Source: Cepaea nemoralis (taxonomy: Eukaryota > Mollusca > Gastropoda > Stylommatophora > Helicidae). Taken from it: a stretch of 64,000 nt of DNA. This document shows positions 20,407-30,989 of this stretch, in pieces. Each line of letters begins with the position of its first letter. The first letter of the stretch is position 1. The notes below the pieces were generated by a model, which made no database searches, was not told the origin of the DNA, and was given only the letters and a program-made list of their open reading frames with translations. The stretch lies in contig JACEFZ010022421.1 of assembly GCA_014155875.1 (NCBI GenBank), positions 1,235,001 to 1,299,000 of the forward strand, read 5' to 3'. The position numbers and the translations under genes were made by a program.

Positions 20407-21641
20407 CAAGGGGCTTCTCATAAGTCTTTAGCCTGACGATGAAGGAGTAGGCGGAGAAAATTGAACATTGGCACATGTACAGCTCATTCAATTTGTAATA
20501 GACATGAATTATGAATTTCCCTCCTCATCTGGTTTCCTGATATGGTGAATGGCTCAACACGCCCTATTGACCAGATCTGTACATCCAACGATTTGTCAGA
20601 ACAATGGAGAAATCATACGCCAGGACTGTGATAAAATTCTTGATGTTACAGTGTAAAACACCTACAGAAATACACAGGGAGATGGAGCCAGTGTTTGAGG
20701 AAATTGTCAAGATCAGGACGACCGTCCACAGAGTGCAATGATGCAAATGCTGCAAAAGTGAAGAAAATCATAGACCAGGATAGGAAAATGACAATTGCAG
20801 AGATATCTGGTTCAACAAAACTGAGTAAGAGTACAGTTGTTAGAATTTTACACAACAGACTGAACATAAGAAAAGCGTGTGCCCGCTGGGTCCCCCGCCT
20901 GCTGACATGTGAACAGAAACAAACACGGGTTGATTGCTGTGGCCAGTTGCTCAACATGTAGCGGTCGAAGAACATGTTGACGAACATGTTGACGGTAGAT
21001 GAGACTTTGATTCATCATTATGGCCCAGAATCCAAAATTGCCAGCATGCAGTGGAAAACCCCGGGCTCGCCAACACATGTCAAGCCAAGAGCACAAACAT
21101 CTGCAAGTAAGTAATGCTGACTGTTTTTTTTTGTTGTCATATTGAATGATTGCATGCTTCATGGCAACACGGTTAATGGGCATACTATGCAGATCTCCTT
21201 ATCAAACTGAGGAAAGCTGTGACCAGAAAACGAGGGATAGCGCGTACGCAAATTCTGCCTTTGCTTCAAGAGAACGCGCCCTCCCATAAGCACGGCTTGT
21301 GCTGCAAACTGCCAACGATTTGTATATTGAAATTCTTCTACACCCACCATATTCTCCAGATTTGGCTCCATCAGACTTTTTTCTTTTCCCAAATCTTAAA
21401 AAACAGATGAAAGGAAATCGTTTTGACAGTGACAAAGATGTCATACTGGCTTGTGATAACTGGTTTAGTTCGAAAAATAGGTTGTTTTATTCTGAAGATG
21501 TTTTCAAGATCACGCAGACATGGCAGAAATGCATTAATTAAGGTGGTGGCTACATTGAGAAGGAATAAGCACGGTGCCAAATTTCAAGTTTCTCCTCCTA
21601 CTCCTTCATGGTCAGGCTAAAGACTTTTGAGAAGCCCCTTG
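20407..21641 (+). mobile_element. mariner-family DNA transposon with intact terminal inverted repeats
   Basis: 1235 bases bounded by about 50-bp inverted repeats. The left end CAAGGGGCTTCTCATAAGTC + TTTAGCCTGAC and the complement of the right end CAAGGGGCTTCTCAAAAGTC + TTTAGCCTGAC match with few changes. TA dinucleotides flank both ends (20405-20406, 21642-21643), the expected mariner target duplication. The transposase inside is broken. Confidence 0.88.
20555..21545 (+). pseudogene. mariner transposase, multiply frameshifted
   Basis: Helix-turn-helix region RKLSRSGRPSTECNDANA, MTIAEISGSTKLSKSTVVRI and LLTCEQKQTRVDCC. The catalytic start is TVDETLIHHYGPESK (first D, 21000) and SMQWKTPGSP. 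After frame changes come ENAPSHKHG, where the usual D before N-A-P-S-H is E (second catalytic position, 21275), and YSPDLAPSDFFLFPNLKKQM (third D, 21360). Order and motifs are those of the D,D34D mariner family. At least two frameshifts and a stop at 20959 inactivate it. Confidence 0.82.
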
Positions 21642-21699
21642 TATACAGACGTATCCGTTGTAAAGCAGTAGAGAAGTGAGTGGGCATTTTCAGCCCGGT

Positions 21700-22215
21700 C
21701 AGCGGGCCGAACCGTTCAAGAATCCATTGGTGCTCACTCCATGACCACGAGCAGCATGACGATGGAAGTGATGGCAGCAACACAGGCTTTCATATGGCTA
21801 GAATCACAGCATTATACCAACGTGTGTGTACTAAATGATTCAATTAGCATGATTCGGAAGGTCGATGCAGGATCTGTACGTAGACAGTGGAGTGAGTCGC
21901 TGAGGAAGTCCGTTTTCCGTAAGGTCACCTTCATCTTCGTCCGAGGACATGCGGGAGTCGAGGGAAATGAACAAGCTGATGAAGTAGAGGACTTTGACGT
22001 CAGTGAATCCACATCGTTGTCCAGGATGCGAAACTTGGGAGTAAGAATTGGCACGGCCAGATACGATAGGTACATCGGGAAAACGAAGGGCCTCGTCAAC
22101 CAACACAGAAAGAACTACACTGTTAGCCACCGGAAGCTGATACATATGCTGGGGGGAGGATCTGAGCACCTATGGACCAGCCCGGATTGCATTGACGATA
22201 CCCCAACCGATAAGC
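21700..22215 (+). pseudogene. LINE RNase H domain fragment
   Basis: HSMTTSSMTMEVMAATQAFI, VCVLNDSISMIRKVDAGSV, RRQWSESLRKSVFRKVTFIF and VRGHAGVEGNEQADEV (the H-x-G-x2-G-N-E-x-A-D end of RNase H). Downstream are RKLIHMLGGGSEHLW and a stop at 22218. The frame is open for 159 codons. No RT of the same element lies upstream; the preceding sequence is the mariner end. Confidence 0.7.
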
Positions 22216-22905
22216 GATAATTGATAAATGATCGTGCTTTACTACGAGTTAGAAAATGTATTAAATAGTACGTAGAATGCGAGTTATTTCCATTGTGTGT
22301 CTTAATCCCCGTGGAATTTATATTCGCCAGATTTCTTTAACCTCTTTGAATTTGTTACTTTTTCTTTAAATAACCTATTATATTGTTCGTTATCTTGGTA
22401 TTTCTGTTTTCTTTCATTCATAAATTTGCAGAATGTAATGTGTTATCCCTTTCTTCTTTTTTTTTCTTTCTCTGCTGTATTAATTCCCCCAACAGCAAAT
22501 CACTCTAGGTTAACACGAATCACTCTGTTGAAAATATTACTTTCACCCGTTCTGCTCCATATAAGTACGTTATCTCTGCTAGACCCGTCAATGTTGTCAG
22601 AAAGCAAATACTTATAAACCACTTTTTACAGCATCTGTCTGTGGCAGAAATAGCTATTCGAAATAGTTGACGTCATGTCCATGTTTTCTTATTAAGTGCC
22701 AAAGACCTAAATATAAATTCCCAGATATTTGATATCACTTAAATGTTTTTATATGGTGTCTCTATTAGGGATTGAGAGTTGGGAGAGTCAAAACAGAATC
22801 CTAACCTGCACACAACTAGTAACTTCACGGGCAAGTGGTCTATAATCATCAGCCCATGTTATCTCTGCTGACACACACCCGCTCTGCTGCAGATTTCGTA
22901 ATTTA
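22216..22905. other. Intronic DNA without recognised features
   Basis: AT-rich, with no open exon-like segment in compatible phase and no repeat seen elsewhere. Confidence 0.45.
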
Positions 22906-22908
22906 AAA

Positions 22909-22981
22909 CACACACACACACACACCCACACCCACACACACACATACACACACACACACACACCCACACACACACACACAA
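22909..22981. repeat. (CA)n microsatellite, imperfect
   Basis: CA run with CCCACA interruptions, 37 bases beyond the exon B2 donor inside the intron. Confidence 0.95.
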
Positions 22982-23018
22982 AATAAACTGTTTGTGTTTT
23001 AAATTATGTTATACTTAC

Positions 23019-23143
23019 AAACAGCACGCAAAGCGGCTTCAGTACTAGCTATAGCCATCGGGACATTGTGGAGAAGGAACTCCGTATTGTTTCTGCACAC
23101 TTCAGTGGCTCGCTGAAGGCAGCTTAGGTACTCCTTGCTGTAT
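23019..23143 (-). CDS. Exon B2 of a six-cysteine-module gene
   Basis: A 125-base minus-strand exon. Acceptor TTTTTATTCAG|A at 23144; donor T|GTAAGTAT at 23018. Phase 2 entry, phase 1 exit. It encodes YSKEYLSCLQRATEVC then RNNTEFLLHNVPMAIA and STEAALRAV. With exon A1 the split codon is CA|A (Gln); with exon A2 it is T|GC (Cys). Same length and same C-x7-C spacing as exon B1, showing an exon-level duplication. NNT gives one possible N-glycosylation site, which would fit an extracellular protein. Confidence 0.88.
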
Positions 23144-23208
23144 CTGAATAAAAACACGCATGTTTTATTTTAAAAACTCATTTTACATAATAAATTACTA
23201 CGTTGTAG

Positions 23209-23440
23209 TGGCGAAGTGGTTAAACCGTCTGCCTTGCTCTCTGAAGGTAGTGAATTCCTTCCCCTGACTGCCTCGTTCAGACGAGCGGAATTTTCTGGAG
23301 ACGGCAGGATGTCATTGCTGGAGGTTCGTGCGTTGTATGATTGCTCACGGCAAATGACTTGCCGTTCTGTGGAGAGAGATCTAGCTATGTGGGGTATAGC
23401 CCAGTGCAATGAAATTGACCATCTCGACTTTAGTATTGTA
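23209..23440 (+). mobile_element. SINE-A, old diverged copy
   Basis: TAGTGGCGAAGTGGTTAAAC (A box) starts it; the B box region is decayed (GTGAATTCCTTCC). The body is recognisable as GGAGGTTCGTGCGTTGTATG and TGGGGTATAGCCCAGTGCAA. It lies 66 bases upstream of exon B2 on the opposite strand. Confidence 0.7.
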
Positions 23441-23509
23441 GTAAAATTTATACTCTATACATTTATATAATTACGAAAAGAATAAGACACAAGCTTAACC
23501 AGAAATTAA

Positions 23510-23785
23510 TGATGAACAGTGTGGATCGTAGACTGATTAGAGAAATTAGACGTAGGCAGTCAACATTTTTTGGACATGTTATGAGAAGAAATGGGTTGGA
23601 GAACTTAGTGACAACTGGCAAGATCGAGGGGAACAGACCAAGAGGAAGACCGAGAGGAAAATACCTGGATGGCTTGGCCACATGGCATGGACGAGACAGG
23701 AACACTGAGCTGATCCACGACACTGGTGATCGAGTGAAATGGCGAGTCATGACCGCCCACGCTTTCCGGCATGGCACATGATTGA
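23510..23785 (+). pseudogene. RTE LINE 3' end (ORF C-terminus)
   Basis: RRLIREIRRRQSTFFGHVMR, GLENLVTTGKIEGNRPRGRP, KYLDGLATWHGRDRNTELIH and FRHGT with a stop, then a TGATTGATTGA tail. This is the conserved C-terminal segment of the RTE ORF. The element is strongly 5'-truncated, as usual for LINE insertions. Confidence 0.85.
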
Positions 23786-24430
23786 TTGATTGAGTGTGGA
23801 TTTGTAGAGGGAAAGAGCACAAACAATGCTATACATATTTTCCAAAGACGCTATTAGAAAGAGTTATAGAAGTAAAAACATCAGACGGAAGATGCATCAT
23901 AGCGATAAAGAACAGATTAGGGCAAGCAAAAACTGCATTCTTTCGAAAGAAGAACGTTTTTTGCAATAAGTCCTTGTCCTTGTCAGTTAGAAAAAGAGTT
24001 CTTGCTTGCTACATTTTTTTTTAAACATACGGCTGCGAATCCTGGACAATTAGTAAATAAGCGAACAAATCAATGGAAGCCTTGGAAATGTGGTTTTATA
24101 GAAGAATGTTTAAAATTAATTGGACATTTAAAATGAACAAACTTATCATATTTTGAGGAAACTAAGTCGTAAAAACAACTTATCACAAACATCAGAAAGA
24201 AGCAGTCATACATTTTTTGGCCACATTAAGAAAAGGCAAAAACTGGAACATGTTGTGACAACCGAAAAAGATTTGTGGTAAGAGAGATAGAAGACGACAT
24301 CGTGATTCTTGACAGTCTTGTGTAGTGGCACGAAAGGTAGTCAACATACGAACTTATCCATGCCATTGGAGATCGCAATTTGAAGCGAAGTATGATCGCC
24401 CAAGCCAGTCGGCAAGGCACTGGATGATGA
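23786..24430 (+). pseudogene. Second, older RTE LINE fragment
   Basis: Starts inside the RT (CGFVEGKSTNNA wording), skips to SDGRCIIAIKNRLGQAKTAF and CNKSLSLSVRKRVLACY, then MEALEMWFYRRMFKINW and a degraded tail. It contains an internal deletion and many frame breaks. It ends at the ATG trinucleotide array, the usual RTE tail position. Confidence 0.7.
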
Positions 24431-24443
24431 TAACGACGACGAC

Positions 24444-24494
<51 letters not shown>

Positions 24495-24495
24495 A

Positions 24496-24564
<69 letters not shown>
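24431..24564. repeat. (GAT/ATG)n microsatellite
   Basis: More than 40 trinucleotide units with few interruptions, directly after the RTE fragment. It probably grew from the LINE tail. It reads as poly-Met/poly-Asp but is not coding. Confidence 0.95.
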
Positions 24565-24798
24565 TACTACTATGATAAAGGATTCACAGAATTAAAACTA
24601 TTGCCGAAAGCTTGCTCAGAGATTATACAATTTTCTGTTATACACGATGTAAAGCTTAGCCAAATACTTCAAGGGCACTGCCCAGTAAATACTAATCCAC
24701 TTCGACATTATAAGCAGCCAAAAGGCACCTACACTCACCAGCAGTAAAGATGGCTACATGGACATGAACTGGGGAAAACTTCTGAAACAATGATGACT

Positions 24799-24975
24799 TA
24801 AAAAGCCGCTCAAAAGTCGACATGGTCGATTTCATTGCACCGGGTTTTATCCCATATGGCGCAGTCTCTTTTCGCAGCGCGGAAAGCGTCGCACAAAGCA
24901 CGAACTCCGTAGCTCCAGCGTCTACCCTTAAGAGTCTCCGAAAATGCACTCGTGAACCGAACGACACGGCCCGAA
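24799..24975 (-). mobile_element. SINE-A fragment, reverse orientation, without tRNA head
   Basis: On the minus strand: GGAGACTCTTAAGGGTAGAC, GCTACGGAGTTCGTGCTTTG, CGACGCTTTCCGCGCTGCG and ATAAAACCCGGTGCAATGAA. The tRNA-like 5' end is absent. Confidence 0.8.
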
Positions 24976-25114
24976 ACAACGATGACGTCTTACTCATCTA
25001 ATTAGCTTGGTATTAGCAGAAATTTATCATTTTATTTCTTGTTTGATAATTGCGTTTCTTCATTGATCTGTGCTGTCGAAGGAGGTTTCTTCATGCATGT
25101 CTGAGCTGTATACT

Positions 25115-25332
25115 ATTTTGTGGTCCCGTAATGAGAAGAGAAGGTTGGGAAAACACCGTGACGACTGGAAAGATCAGCGGTAAAAGTGGCAGATGCAGAT
25201 AGAGAGAAAACATTGTGTATGGTCTAAGACGTTGGCATGGAGAAAAATCATCACTTGAATTAATTCAGAACACAAATGACAGAGATCTACGCAGAAACAT
25301 GAACGCATATGCCACCTGGAAAGGCGCATGAT
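25115..25332 (+). pseudogene. RTE LINE 3' end fragment, different subfamily
   Basis: VMRREGWENTVTTGKISGKS, then LRRWHGEKSSLELIQNTNDR and LRRNMNAYATWKGA with a stop. Same C-terminal block as other RTE copies, with distinct residues (ENTV for ENLV, ATWKGA for FRHGT). Confidence 0.75.
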
Positions 25333-25558
25333 TACGATGATCTAGTAATTATTTTGTGGAATGTATTCTGCAGTTTAATCGTGCATTCATACATTGCTGT
25401 GATGTCTACACTGGGTGCCGTGTACATGTGGTTACCGTATCAGACATCCGGGAAGGTTAACCCGGTCAACAAATGCCCGCAGAAGTCGGATGTGTCGGCC
25501 TAACGGCGCAAGAATGCAGCTCTGCTTTAAACAGGCACAACGCATTCACGTCCGAAGA

Positions 25559-25731
25559 AAAAAAACTCCGGATGAATGCAAAAGAAGAAGAAGAAGAAGA
25601 AGAAGAAGAAGAAGAAGAAGAAGAAGAAGAAGAAGAAGAAGAAGAAGAAGAAGAAGAAGAAGAAGACGAAGAAGAAGGGGGAGGAGGAGGAGGAGGGAGA
25701 GGAGGAGGAGGAGGGGGAGGAGGAGAAGACT
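25559..25731. repeat. Polypurine tract (GAA)n then (GGA)n
   Basis: About 170 bases almost wholly purine on the plus strand: GAA units to about 25676 and then GGA/GGGGGA units. It lies in the intron between exons A1 and B2, 90 bases from exon A1. Such mirror-symmetric purine tracts can form triplex (H) DNA. Confidence 0.95.
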
Positions 25732-25820
25732 TGTCTCTTTCTTCTGAGTCTAATTGTGCTAAACATCAAGGTACAAATAAATGGTATAACAGGTTACAAT
25801 ATTATGCCGACTGAACTTAC

Positions 25821-25938
25821 TGGCACATATCCTCTCTAGCTGTATCAAACTGGACTTTGTTTAGGATGGCAGTGCACTTTCTCACAAGGTGATGCACAGA
25901 TTTCTCTGTACATTTGGTTGTAATGCTGTAGCCTTTGC
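25821..25938 (-). CDS. Exon A1 of a six-cysteine-module gene
   Basis: A 118-base minus-strand exon. Acceptor GGTTGCTCAG|GC at 25939; donor CA|GTAAGTTC at 25820. Phase 1 entry, phase 2 exit. It encodes KGYSITTK, CTEKSVHHLVRKC, then TAILNKVQFDTAREDMC. The first two bases complete T|GC (Cys) with exon B1. Cys spacing is C-x8-C-x11-C-x16-C. With exon B2 it forms one complete module of about 80 residues and six cysteines. I do not recognise the family. Confidence 0.88.
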
Positions 25939-25944
25939 CTGAGC

Positions 25945-26735
25945 AACCATGGACAAATAAATTTAAATCATAATACTCATCATAATACATAAATTCAAAT
26001 ACATAAAACTAAGTAGTATTCGTTTATTCAATCTATATGATAAATAACCATGCAGTGTGCACCTGACGAGAAATATGTCAAGCAAGAAATCGTGTAATTC
26101 ATTGTTTATGACTTTTGTCTCTGAGGAAATACATTGTTTTGAATTCAGAGATACATTTAAATCAGTTTGTCCCCACAAATAAATGAAGGATAAATGCGAA
26201 TATTAAAGATCACAGATTACTTGCAAGCTCACTTATTTAAAACAAAATGTCTGAACATAAACAACTGATTCTCTACTGCAATGTATTGCTATCTAAGGGG
26301 AGTAAGTTCACATCATGTTCTGCGTGTCACGTACACCTTTAGTAATTCAGTGATGTCTGTTGACTATCCTTTAGTTGGTCGGATATTGTAGGCTGGATTG
26401 GAGTTTATAGACATGAAAACTCATCATCATAAGGTGACAATGTACCTTTTTTCTATTAAGTTCCTTTATGTATATAAACAAATACACCTCCTTATATCTT
26501 TAATTTTCTTCTGTTTCTCCTGTGGTTTTGTTTTCTCTTCTCCACTCAGACAAGAGCATATGTCGTGATACCAGCAAACATAACAAAAAATAATCCAACA
26601 ACCCCTTGTCTCGCCATACTGTGTATTGCGCATATCGTGCTAGCCCCGCATTTTTAATCATTCAGCATTCGATGGATGACGTTATCAATACCTCGGTGCC
26701 GCCTTTACTTCCCAGAAAATGTTATGGTAAATTAT
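25945..26735. other. Intronic DNA without recognised features
   Basis: AT-rich, no repeat or exon seen. Confidence 0.45.
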
Positions 26736-26739
26736 TGTT

Positions 26740-26825
26740 TGGGTCTACATGTGGATCCGCCTTGAAAGTGAATCGAACACACGATCACCACTTTTACATA
26801 CAAGCCACTGCCCTACCACGACTAC
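26740..26825 (-). mobile_element. tRNA-like SINE head remnant
   Basis: On the minus strand TAGTCGTGGTAGGGCAGTGG (A-box-like) and CGTGTGTTCGATTCAC (B-box-like) are spaced as in a tRNA promoter. Too degraded to be a tRNA gene, and it lacks a closing acceptor stem. Confidence 0.5.
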
Positions 26826-26953
26826 CCTACATAATGCGATGATCATCATAGGCCGTTCTTTCTCTCGTGCTCTCTAGTATTTTAGTAATAGAGCTGAAAA
26901 GTGGCTAGTATTCCCGAGTGCAGTGATGTCGGTTCTTGACTCAACTTAACAAC

Positions 26954-27288
26954 TGGGACGCAGAGGTGTTTCCAAGGCACCAGGGCCGGGTTATATACTG
27001 GCCAAGACCTATTGACGCGTCCTCGTCGAGCTTCCTGGGCAACAGGTCCCTTCGGGGTCCTGGCTAAAGTCAGTAGGATCGCCGATTCCTCCGAAGTCGG
27101 AGAGTGTCTGCCTGTACGGCGAGGAACCACCAGTCTGCACACCAATAAGCCAGACATGGGACAACGGATTCTCACGCAATCCTCAGGTCCTGTATGACAT
27201 CACACTGATGTTGGACAACAGGATGCCTTCATCCGACATACAAGACTTCGCGTTGGAGCTCAAGCCAACGAACACAAGCAAGCAGTAA
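26954..27288 (+). mobile_element. Repeat-C short retroposon, about 335 bp
   Basis: GGGACGCAGAGGTGTTTCCA through AACGAACACAAGCAAGCA. Four other copies lie at 43339, 44803, 57265 and 58729. The copy at 44803-45138 has a 10-bp target-site duplication, so this is a mobile unit. It has no obvious protein and a CAAGCAAGCA tail. Near the 3' end it carries an inverted repeat (GGTCCTGTATG ... CATACAGGACC). Confidence 0.8.
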
Positions 27289-27354
27289 TAGAGCTGACAT
27301 GTCTCCTACTGAGACCAAATCAAAATTTCCACCTCAGGGCACGAAACCCGGTCT

Positions 27355-27440
27355 TGTGCTTTATTTGTACTTACGGTGCATATGCTAGCCGCGGCACGCT
27401 TGCATGCCGGCCTGATGGTCATGTGCTCGAACCCCATTGG
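27355..27440 (+). mobile_element. SINE-E head (tRNA-like)
   Basis: TGCTAGCCGCGGCACGCTTG, CATGCCGGCCTGATGGTCAT and GTGCTCGAACCCC (B box). Related to the copy at 45258 (GTTTGCCTGCCGGTCCAGTG). Confidence 0.5.
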
Positions 27441-27837
27441 ACGTGGGAATTTCTTTTTACAGTAACTTTGGGTGTGATATTTATGTAACATATGTTGTGC
27501 GACAGATGAATAACATTTCATTATCTCTACGTTTACGTGCTCTAAAAACACACTTCACAAGCTGGTATTTGGGTGTAGATTTTCGATGATCGTTGCTGTC
27601 GGTAATTTGAAAAAATATGTGGGTATAGCAAACTATGCTGCTTAATGCGCCTTAAAGCGTATGAAAAGATTCTTTACTTTCTTTCAAAAATTGGTAACAC
27701 CAATCTGAGAAACATTTAGATCAAATTATAACTGAAAATTCTACAACATGTAAACACATAAATTACCAGAATTGACTCATAGAAATCTTAAATTGAATAC
27801 GCGTCATATACTTTACACGCACTTTTAGAGTCGGTAC

Positions 27838-27985
27838 TGCTGGAGCCACTCCAAATGACGTTGGGTAAACCTAGGTCGATGTTTAAGCCACGCCAAGTGA
27901 CGTTGTGTAAACTTAGGTCGATGTTTGAGCCACTCCAAATGACGTGGGTAAACCTAGGTCGAGGTTTCAGCCACTTCAAGTGGTT
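27838..27985. repeat. Short tandem repeat, about 42-bp unit, 3.5 copies
   Basis: GAGCCACTCCAAATGACG + TTGGGTAAACCTAGGTCGA + TGTTT repeated with small changes. Intronic, about 360 bases before exon B1 in the plus-strand direction. Confidence 0.9.
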
Positions 27986-28345
27986 CACAATATTTTATGA
28001 GTTATTATTAAATCTTAGATGTTAATGAGGCAACACTATTAGCGGTAATGAAACATCATAATTAATTTCACGGCTTGCTTTTTTAAAGTTTCAAATGTAA
28101 ACATCACTTTCACTATTTTTGTTTTGGTTTGTTTCAAACTAAAATCACACACTTGCAGTTAGTTGCACCATCATGCTTAGTATAAAACGGTAACACTAGT
28201 TTTATTATTTCCAAGTTTTTAACTGTCTTCTACTACGAAACGACAATAATTTATTAACTTAAAACACATTAACGAAAACAACATGTCTCTGTCTGTCTAT
28301 CTGTCTGTCTATTTGTGTATAAATATAGATCGGATAGTTACTCAC

Positions 28346-28470
28346 AGAAACGAGTCAGCTGATTCATTGCGTTCTGGATAGCTTCGGCATAAATGCGATC
28401 TTGAAAGATTGGCATCTCAGGGCATGAGAGATTTGTCTCGTGGACACACGTCAAATACTGGGCTATTTCA
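28346..28470 (-). CDS. Exon B1 of a six-cysteine-module gene
   Basis: A 125-base minus-strand exon. Acceptor TCTTTAATTTGCAG|T at 28471; donor T|GTGAGTAAC at 28345. Phase 2 entry, phase 1 exit. It encodes EIAQYLTCVHETNLSC then PEMPIFQDRIYAEAIQ and NAMNQLTRF, leaving T for the Cys codon completed by exon A1. The upstream partner (an A-type exon) must lie at higher coordinates; I could not find it in 28.5-42 kb, which is mostly satellites and mobile elements. Confidence 0.85.
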
Positions 28471-28689
28471 CTGCAAATTAAAGAGTTGTCATAAAGAAAC
28501 ATATTCAGTAGTATTTAACAAACTGAAAAGTAGTGTATTATCTTACATAAATGTGTACTGTAGTATTCATCAAAGCGATTTACTAATAATTGCAGATTGT
28601 GCCTATTTCAAATCGTGTCAATTCAGTCTGAAAAATAGCGTGAAACTCTTAATAATAAGTCACTCTACGGTATGCCTAGACACGTGTTC

Positions 28690-30340
28690 CTACTTTTCAT
28701 AAGTTTGGGTATTATATTTCTTTACTTGGCCAATATTTGTCCACATTTGGCTAACAAAGTTTCTTACTTTTCATAAATTTGGATGAACTATTTCTTTACT
28801 TGGCCAATATTTTTCCCATGTGGCTAACAAGCTTTCCTAATTTTTTAAAAGTTTGGACTCGATATTGCTTTATTGGCCACATTTTCCATGTCGTTAACAA
28901 ATTTTCTTACTTTTTATAAGTTTGGATGAGCTATTTCTTTACTTGATCGATATTTTTACCCTTTGGTTAACACGTTTTCCTAACTTTTATAAGTTTGGCC
29001 GCGATATTTCTTCACATGACCAATATTTTTTCCCATTTGGCTAACAATTTTTCCTACTTTTTATAAGTTTGGGCGAGATATTAATAAGTTTGACTAATAT
29101 TGTTCCCATGTGAATAACAAATTGTTCTACCTTTTATAAGATTGGACAAGCTATTTATAAGTTTGACTGATATTTTTCCGCATTTCGTTAAAGAATGTTC
29201 CTACTTTTATATGTTTGGACGAGATATTTATAAGTTTAACCAATATTTTTCTCATTTGGTAAAATATTTTATTATTTCGGTCGACATATTTATAAGCTTG
29301 GTTGAGATATTTCTTTACTTTGCCAATTTGTTTCCCAAGTTTAGCTAACAAGATTTTCTACTTTTTATAAGTTTGGATGTGATATGTCTTTACTTGACCA
29401 ATATTTTTAGCCTTTGGCTAACACATTTTTCCTACATTTTATAACTTTGGACTAGCTATTTATAAGTTTGACCGACATTTTTTCCCATTTGACTAACAAA
29501 TGTTCCTACTTTTTATAAGTTTGGACGAGATATTTATAAGTTTGACCAATATATTTTCCCATTTGGCTAACATTATTTCCTACTTTTTATATGTTTGGAC
29601 GCTATATTTCTTTACTTGGCCAATATGTTTTACCCTTCGGCTAACATATTTACCTACCTTTTATATGTTTGAACGAGATATTTAAACGTTTGACCGATAT
29701 TTTTCATATTTAGTTAACATTATTTCCTACTAGGTCGATACATTTTCCACCGTTTTATAAATTTGGACGATATATTTCTTTACTTGGTCAATATTTTTAC
29801 CCTTTGGCTAACACATTTTCCTAATTTTTATATTTATGGACGAGATATTTAAACTTTTGAGCGATATTTGTTCCCGTTTGGTTAACATTATTCCTACTTG
29901 CCAGATATTTTCCTATTTGGCTAACACATTTTCCTACTTTTTATAAGTTTGGACGAGATATTTCTTTACTTGCTCAATATATTTTTACATTTAGCTAACA
30001 AATTTTCCTACTTTTTATACGTATGGTCATGCTATTTCTGTTCATGGCGAATATTTTTCACATTTAGCTAATACATTTTGCTACTTGTTATAAGTTTGGA
30101 CGAGATACAAGTCTTATTGATATTTTTTCCATCCGGTTAACATTATTTCCTACTTGGTTAATTTTTTTTCACATTTGGCTAACAAATTTTCCTACGTTTT
30201 ATGAATTTGGATGCGATATTTCTTTACTTGGCCAATATATTTCACATTTAGCTAAAAAGATTTTACTACTTTTTATACGCTTGAACGACATTTTTATGTA
30301 TTTGACCAACATTTTAATACGTTGTCTAACATATTTCCTT
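28690..30340. repeat. AT-rich tandem array, about 72-bp unit, about 22 copies
   Basis: Loose repetition of TTTATAAGTTTGGACGAGAT, ATTTCTTTACTTGGCCAATA, TTTTTCCCATTTGGCTAACA and AATTTTCCTACTTTT. Copies differ by substitutions and by loss of the TTCTTTACTTGG part, giving alternating long and short units. It ends where RTE sequence begins at 30340. Confidence 0.9.
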
Positions 30341-30440
30341 TTTTGAATGTTGAAATGATACATCGAATCTGTACTTTTGTGTGGATGTGAAACGTAAAAC
30401 AATGAGCAGACAAACTGAAAAATTACCATATATTGGTCTT
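30335..30440 (+). pseudogene. RTE LINE remnant
   Basis: Short match to the LKCYIESVLLYGCETWTMS segment: TACATCGAATCTGTACTTTT, GTGTGGATGTGAAACGTAAA and ATGAGCAGACAAACTGAAAA. The 550 bases after it (30440-30990) hold nothing I recognise. Confidence 0.55.
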
Positions 30441-30989
30441 GCAAATGGGTTTATTATGAATGATGTAAAGACCCGTATAGACACACAGAGAGTTAATGAA
30501 AGTGTAGATGCTTGATATGAGCCGTGATAACTTCGCTGGTCAGGCCAACTCGTGAAGTGTGATGTTACATGAGACGCCTAGGATTAGCGGCGACAGCTTG
30601 TTGTGTTCGTGTGTAATATTATACAATTGAGCAAATACACTAAAGACTCGTCAGTGTATGAACTGCTAGCTGTTAAGTAAAAGGTACGTCATCGAACCAC
30701 TGACGTCGGCGATCACATCTCTCCTCTGTGTCTACGAGAAAGATTTAGTCTGAAAATGTGATGAACTGATTATAGTTGCGTATACTACACTCGAAACTGC
30801 ATTGTGTTGTATTGACATCGGGGTGCACTTTGATGTTAAACGGTGGCACTAGGACTACACGGATATAGAAAGAGAGAGAACGGAGACCACTTTAAATTTA
30901 TGATTCTCTGTCAACGGGGTGGTGGAATCACTCCCATACATGGTGGTCATCACGAATTAGGTCCCTTGGTTCGATAATCGACACTTTTT

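Noticed and set aside
24325..24747. 140-codon frame with long poly-Met
   Set aside because: Reading of the ATG trinucleotide array joined to an RTE tail.
25473..25839. Poly-Glu, poly-Lys and poly-Arg frames
   Set aside because: They are the three readings of the GAA/GGA tract.
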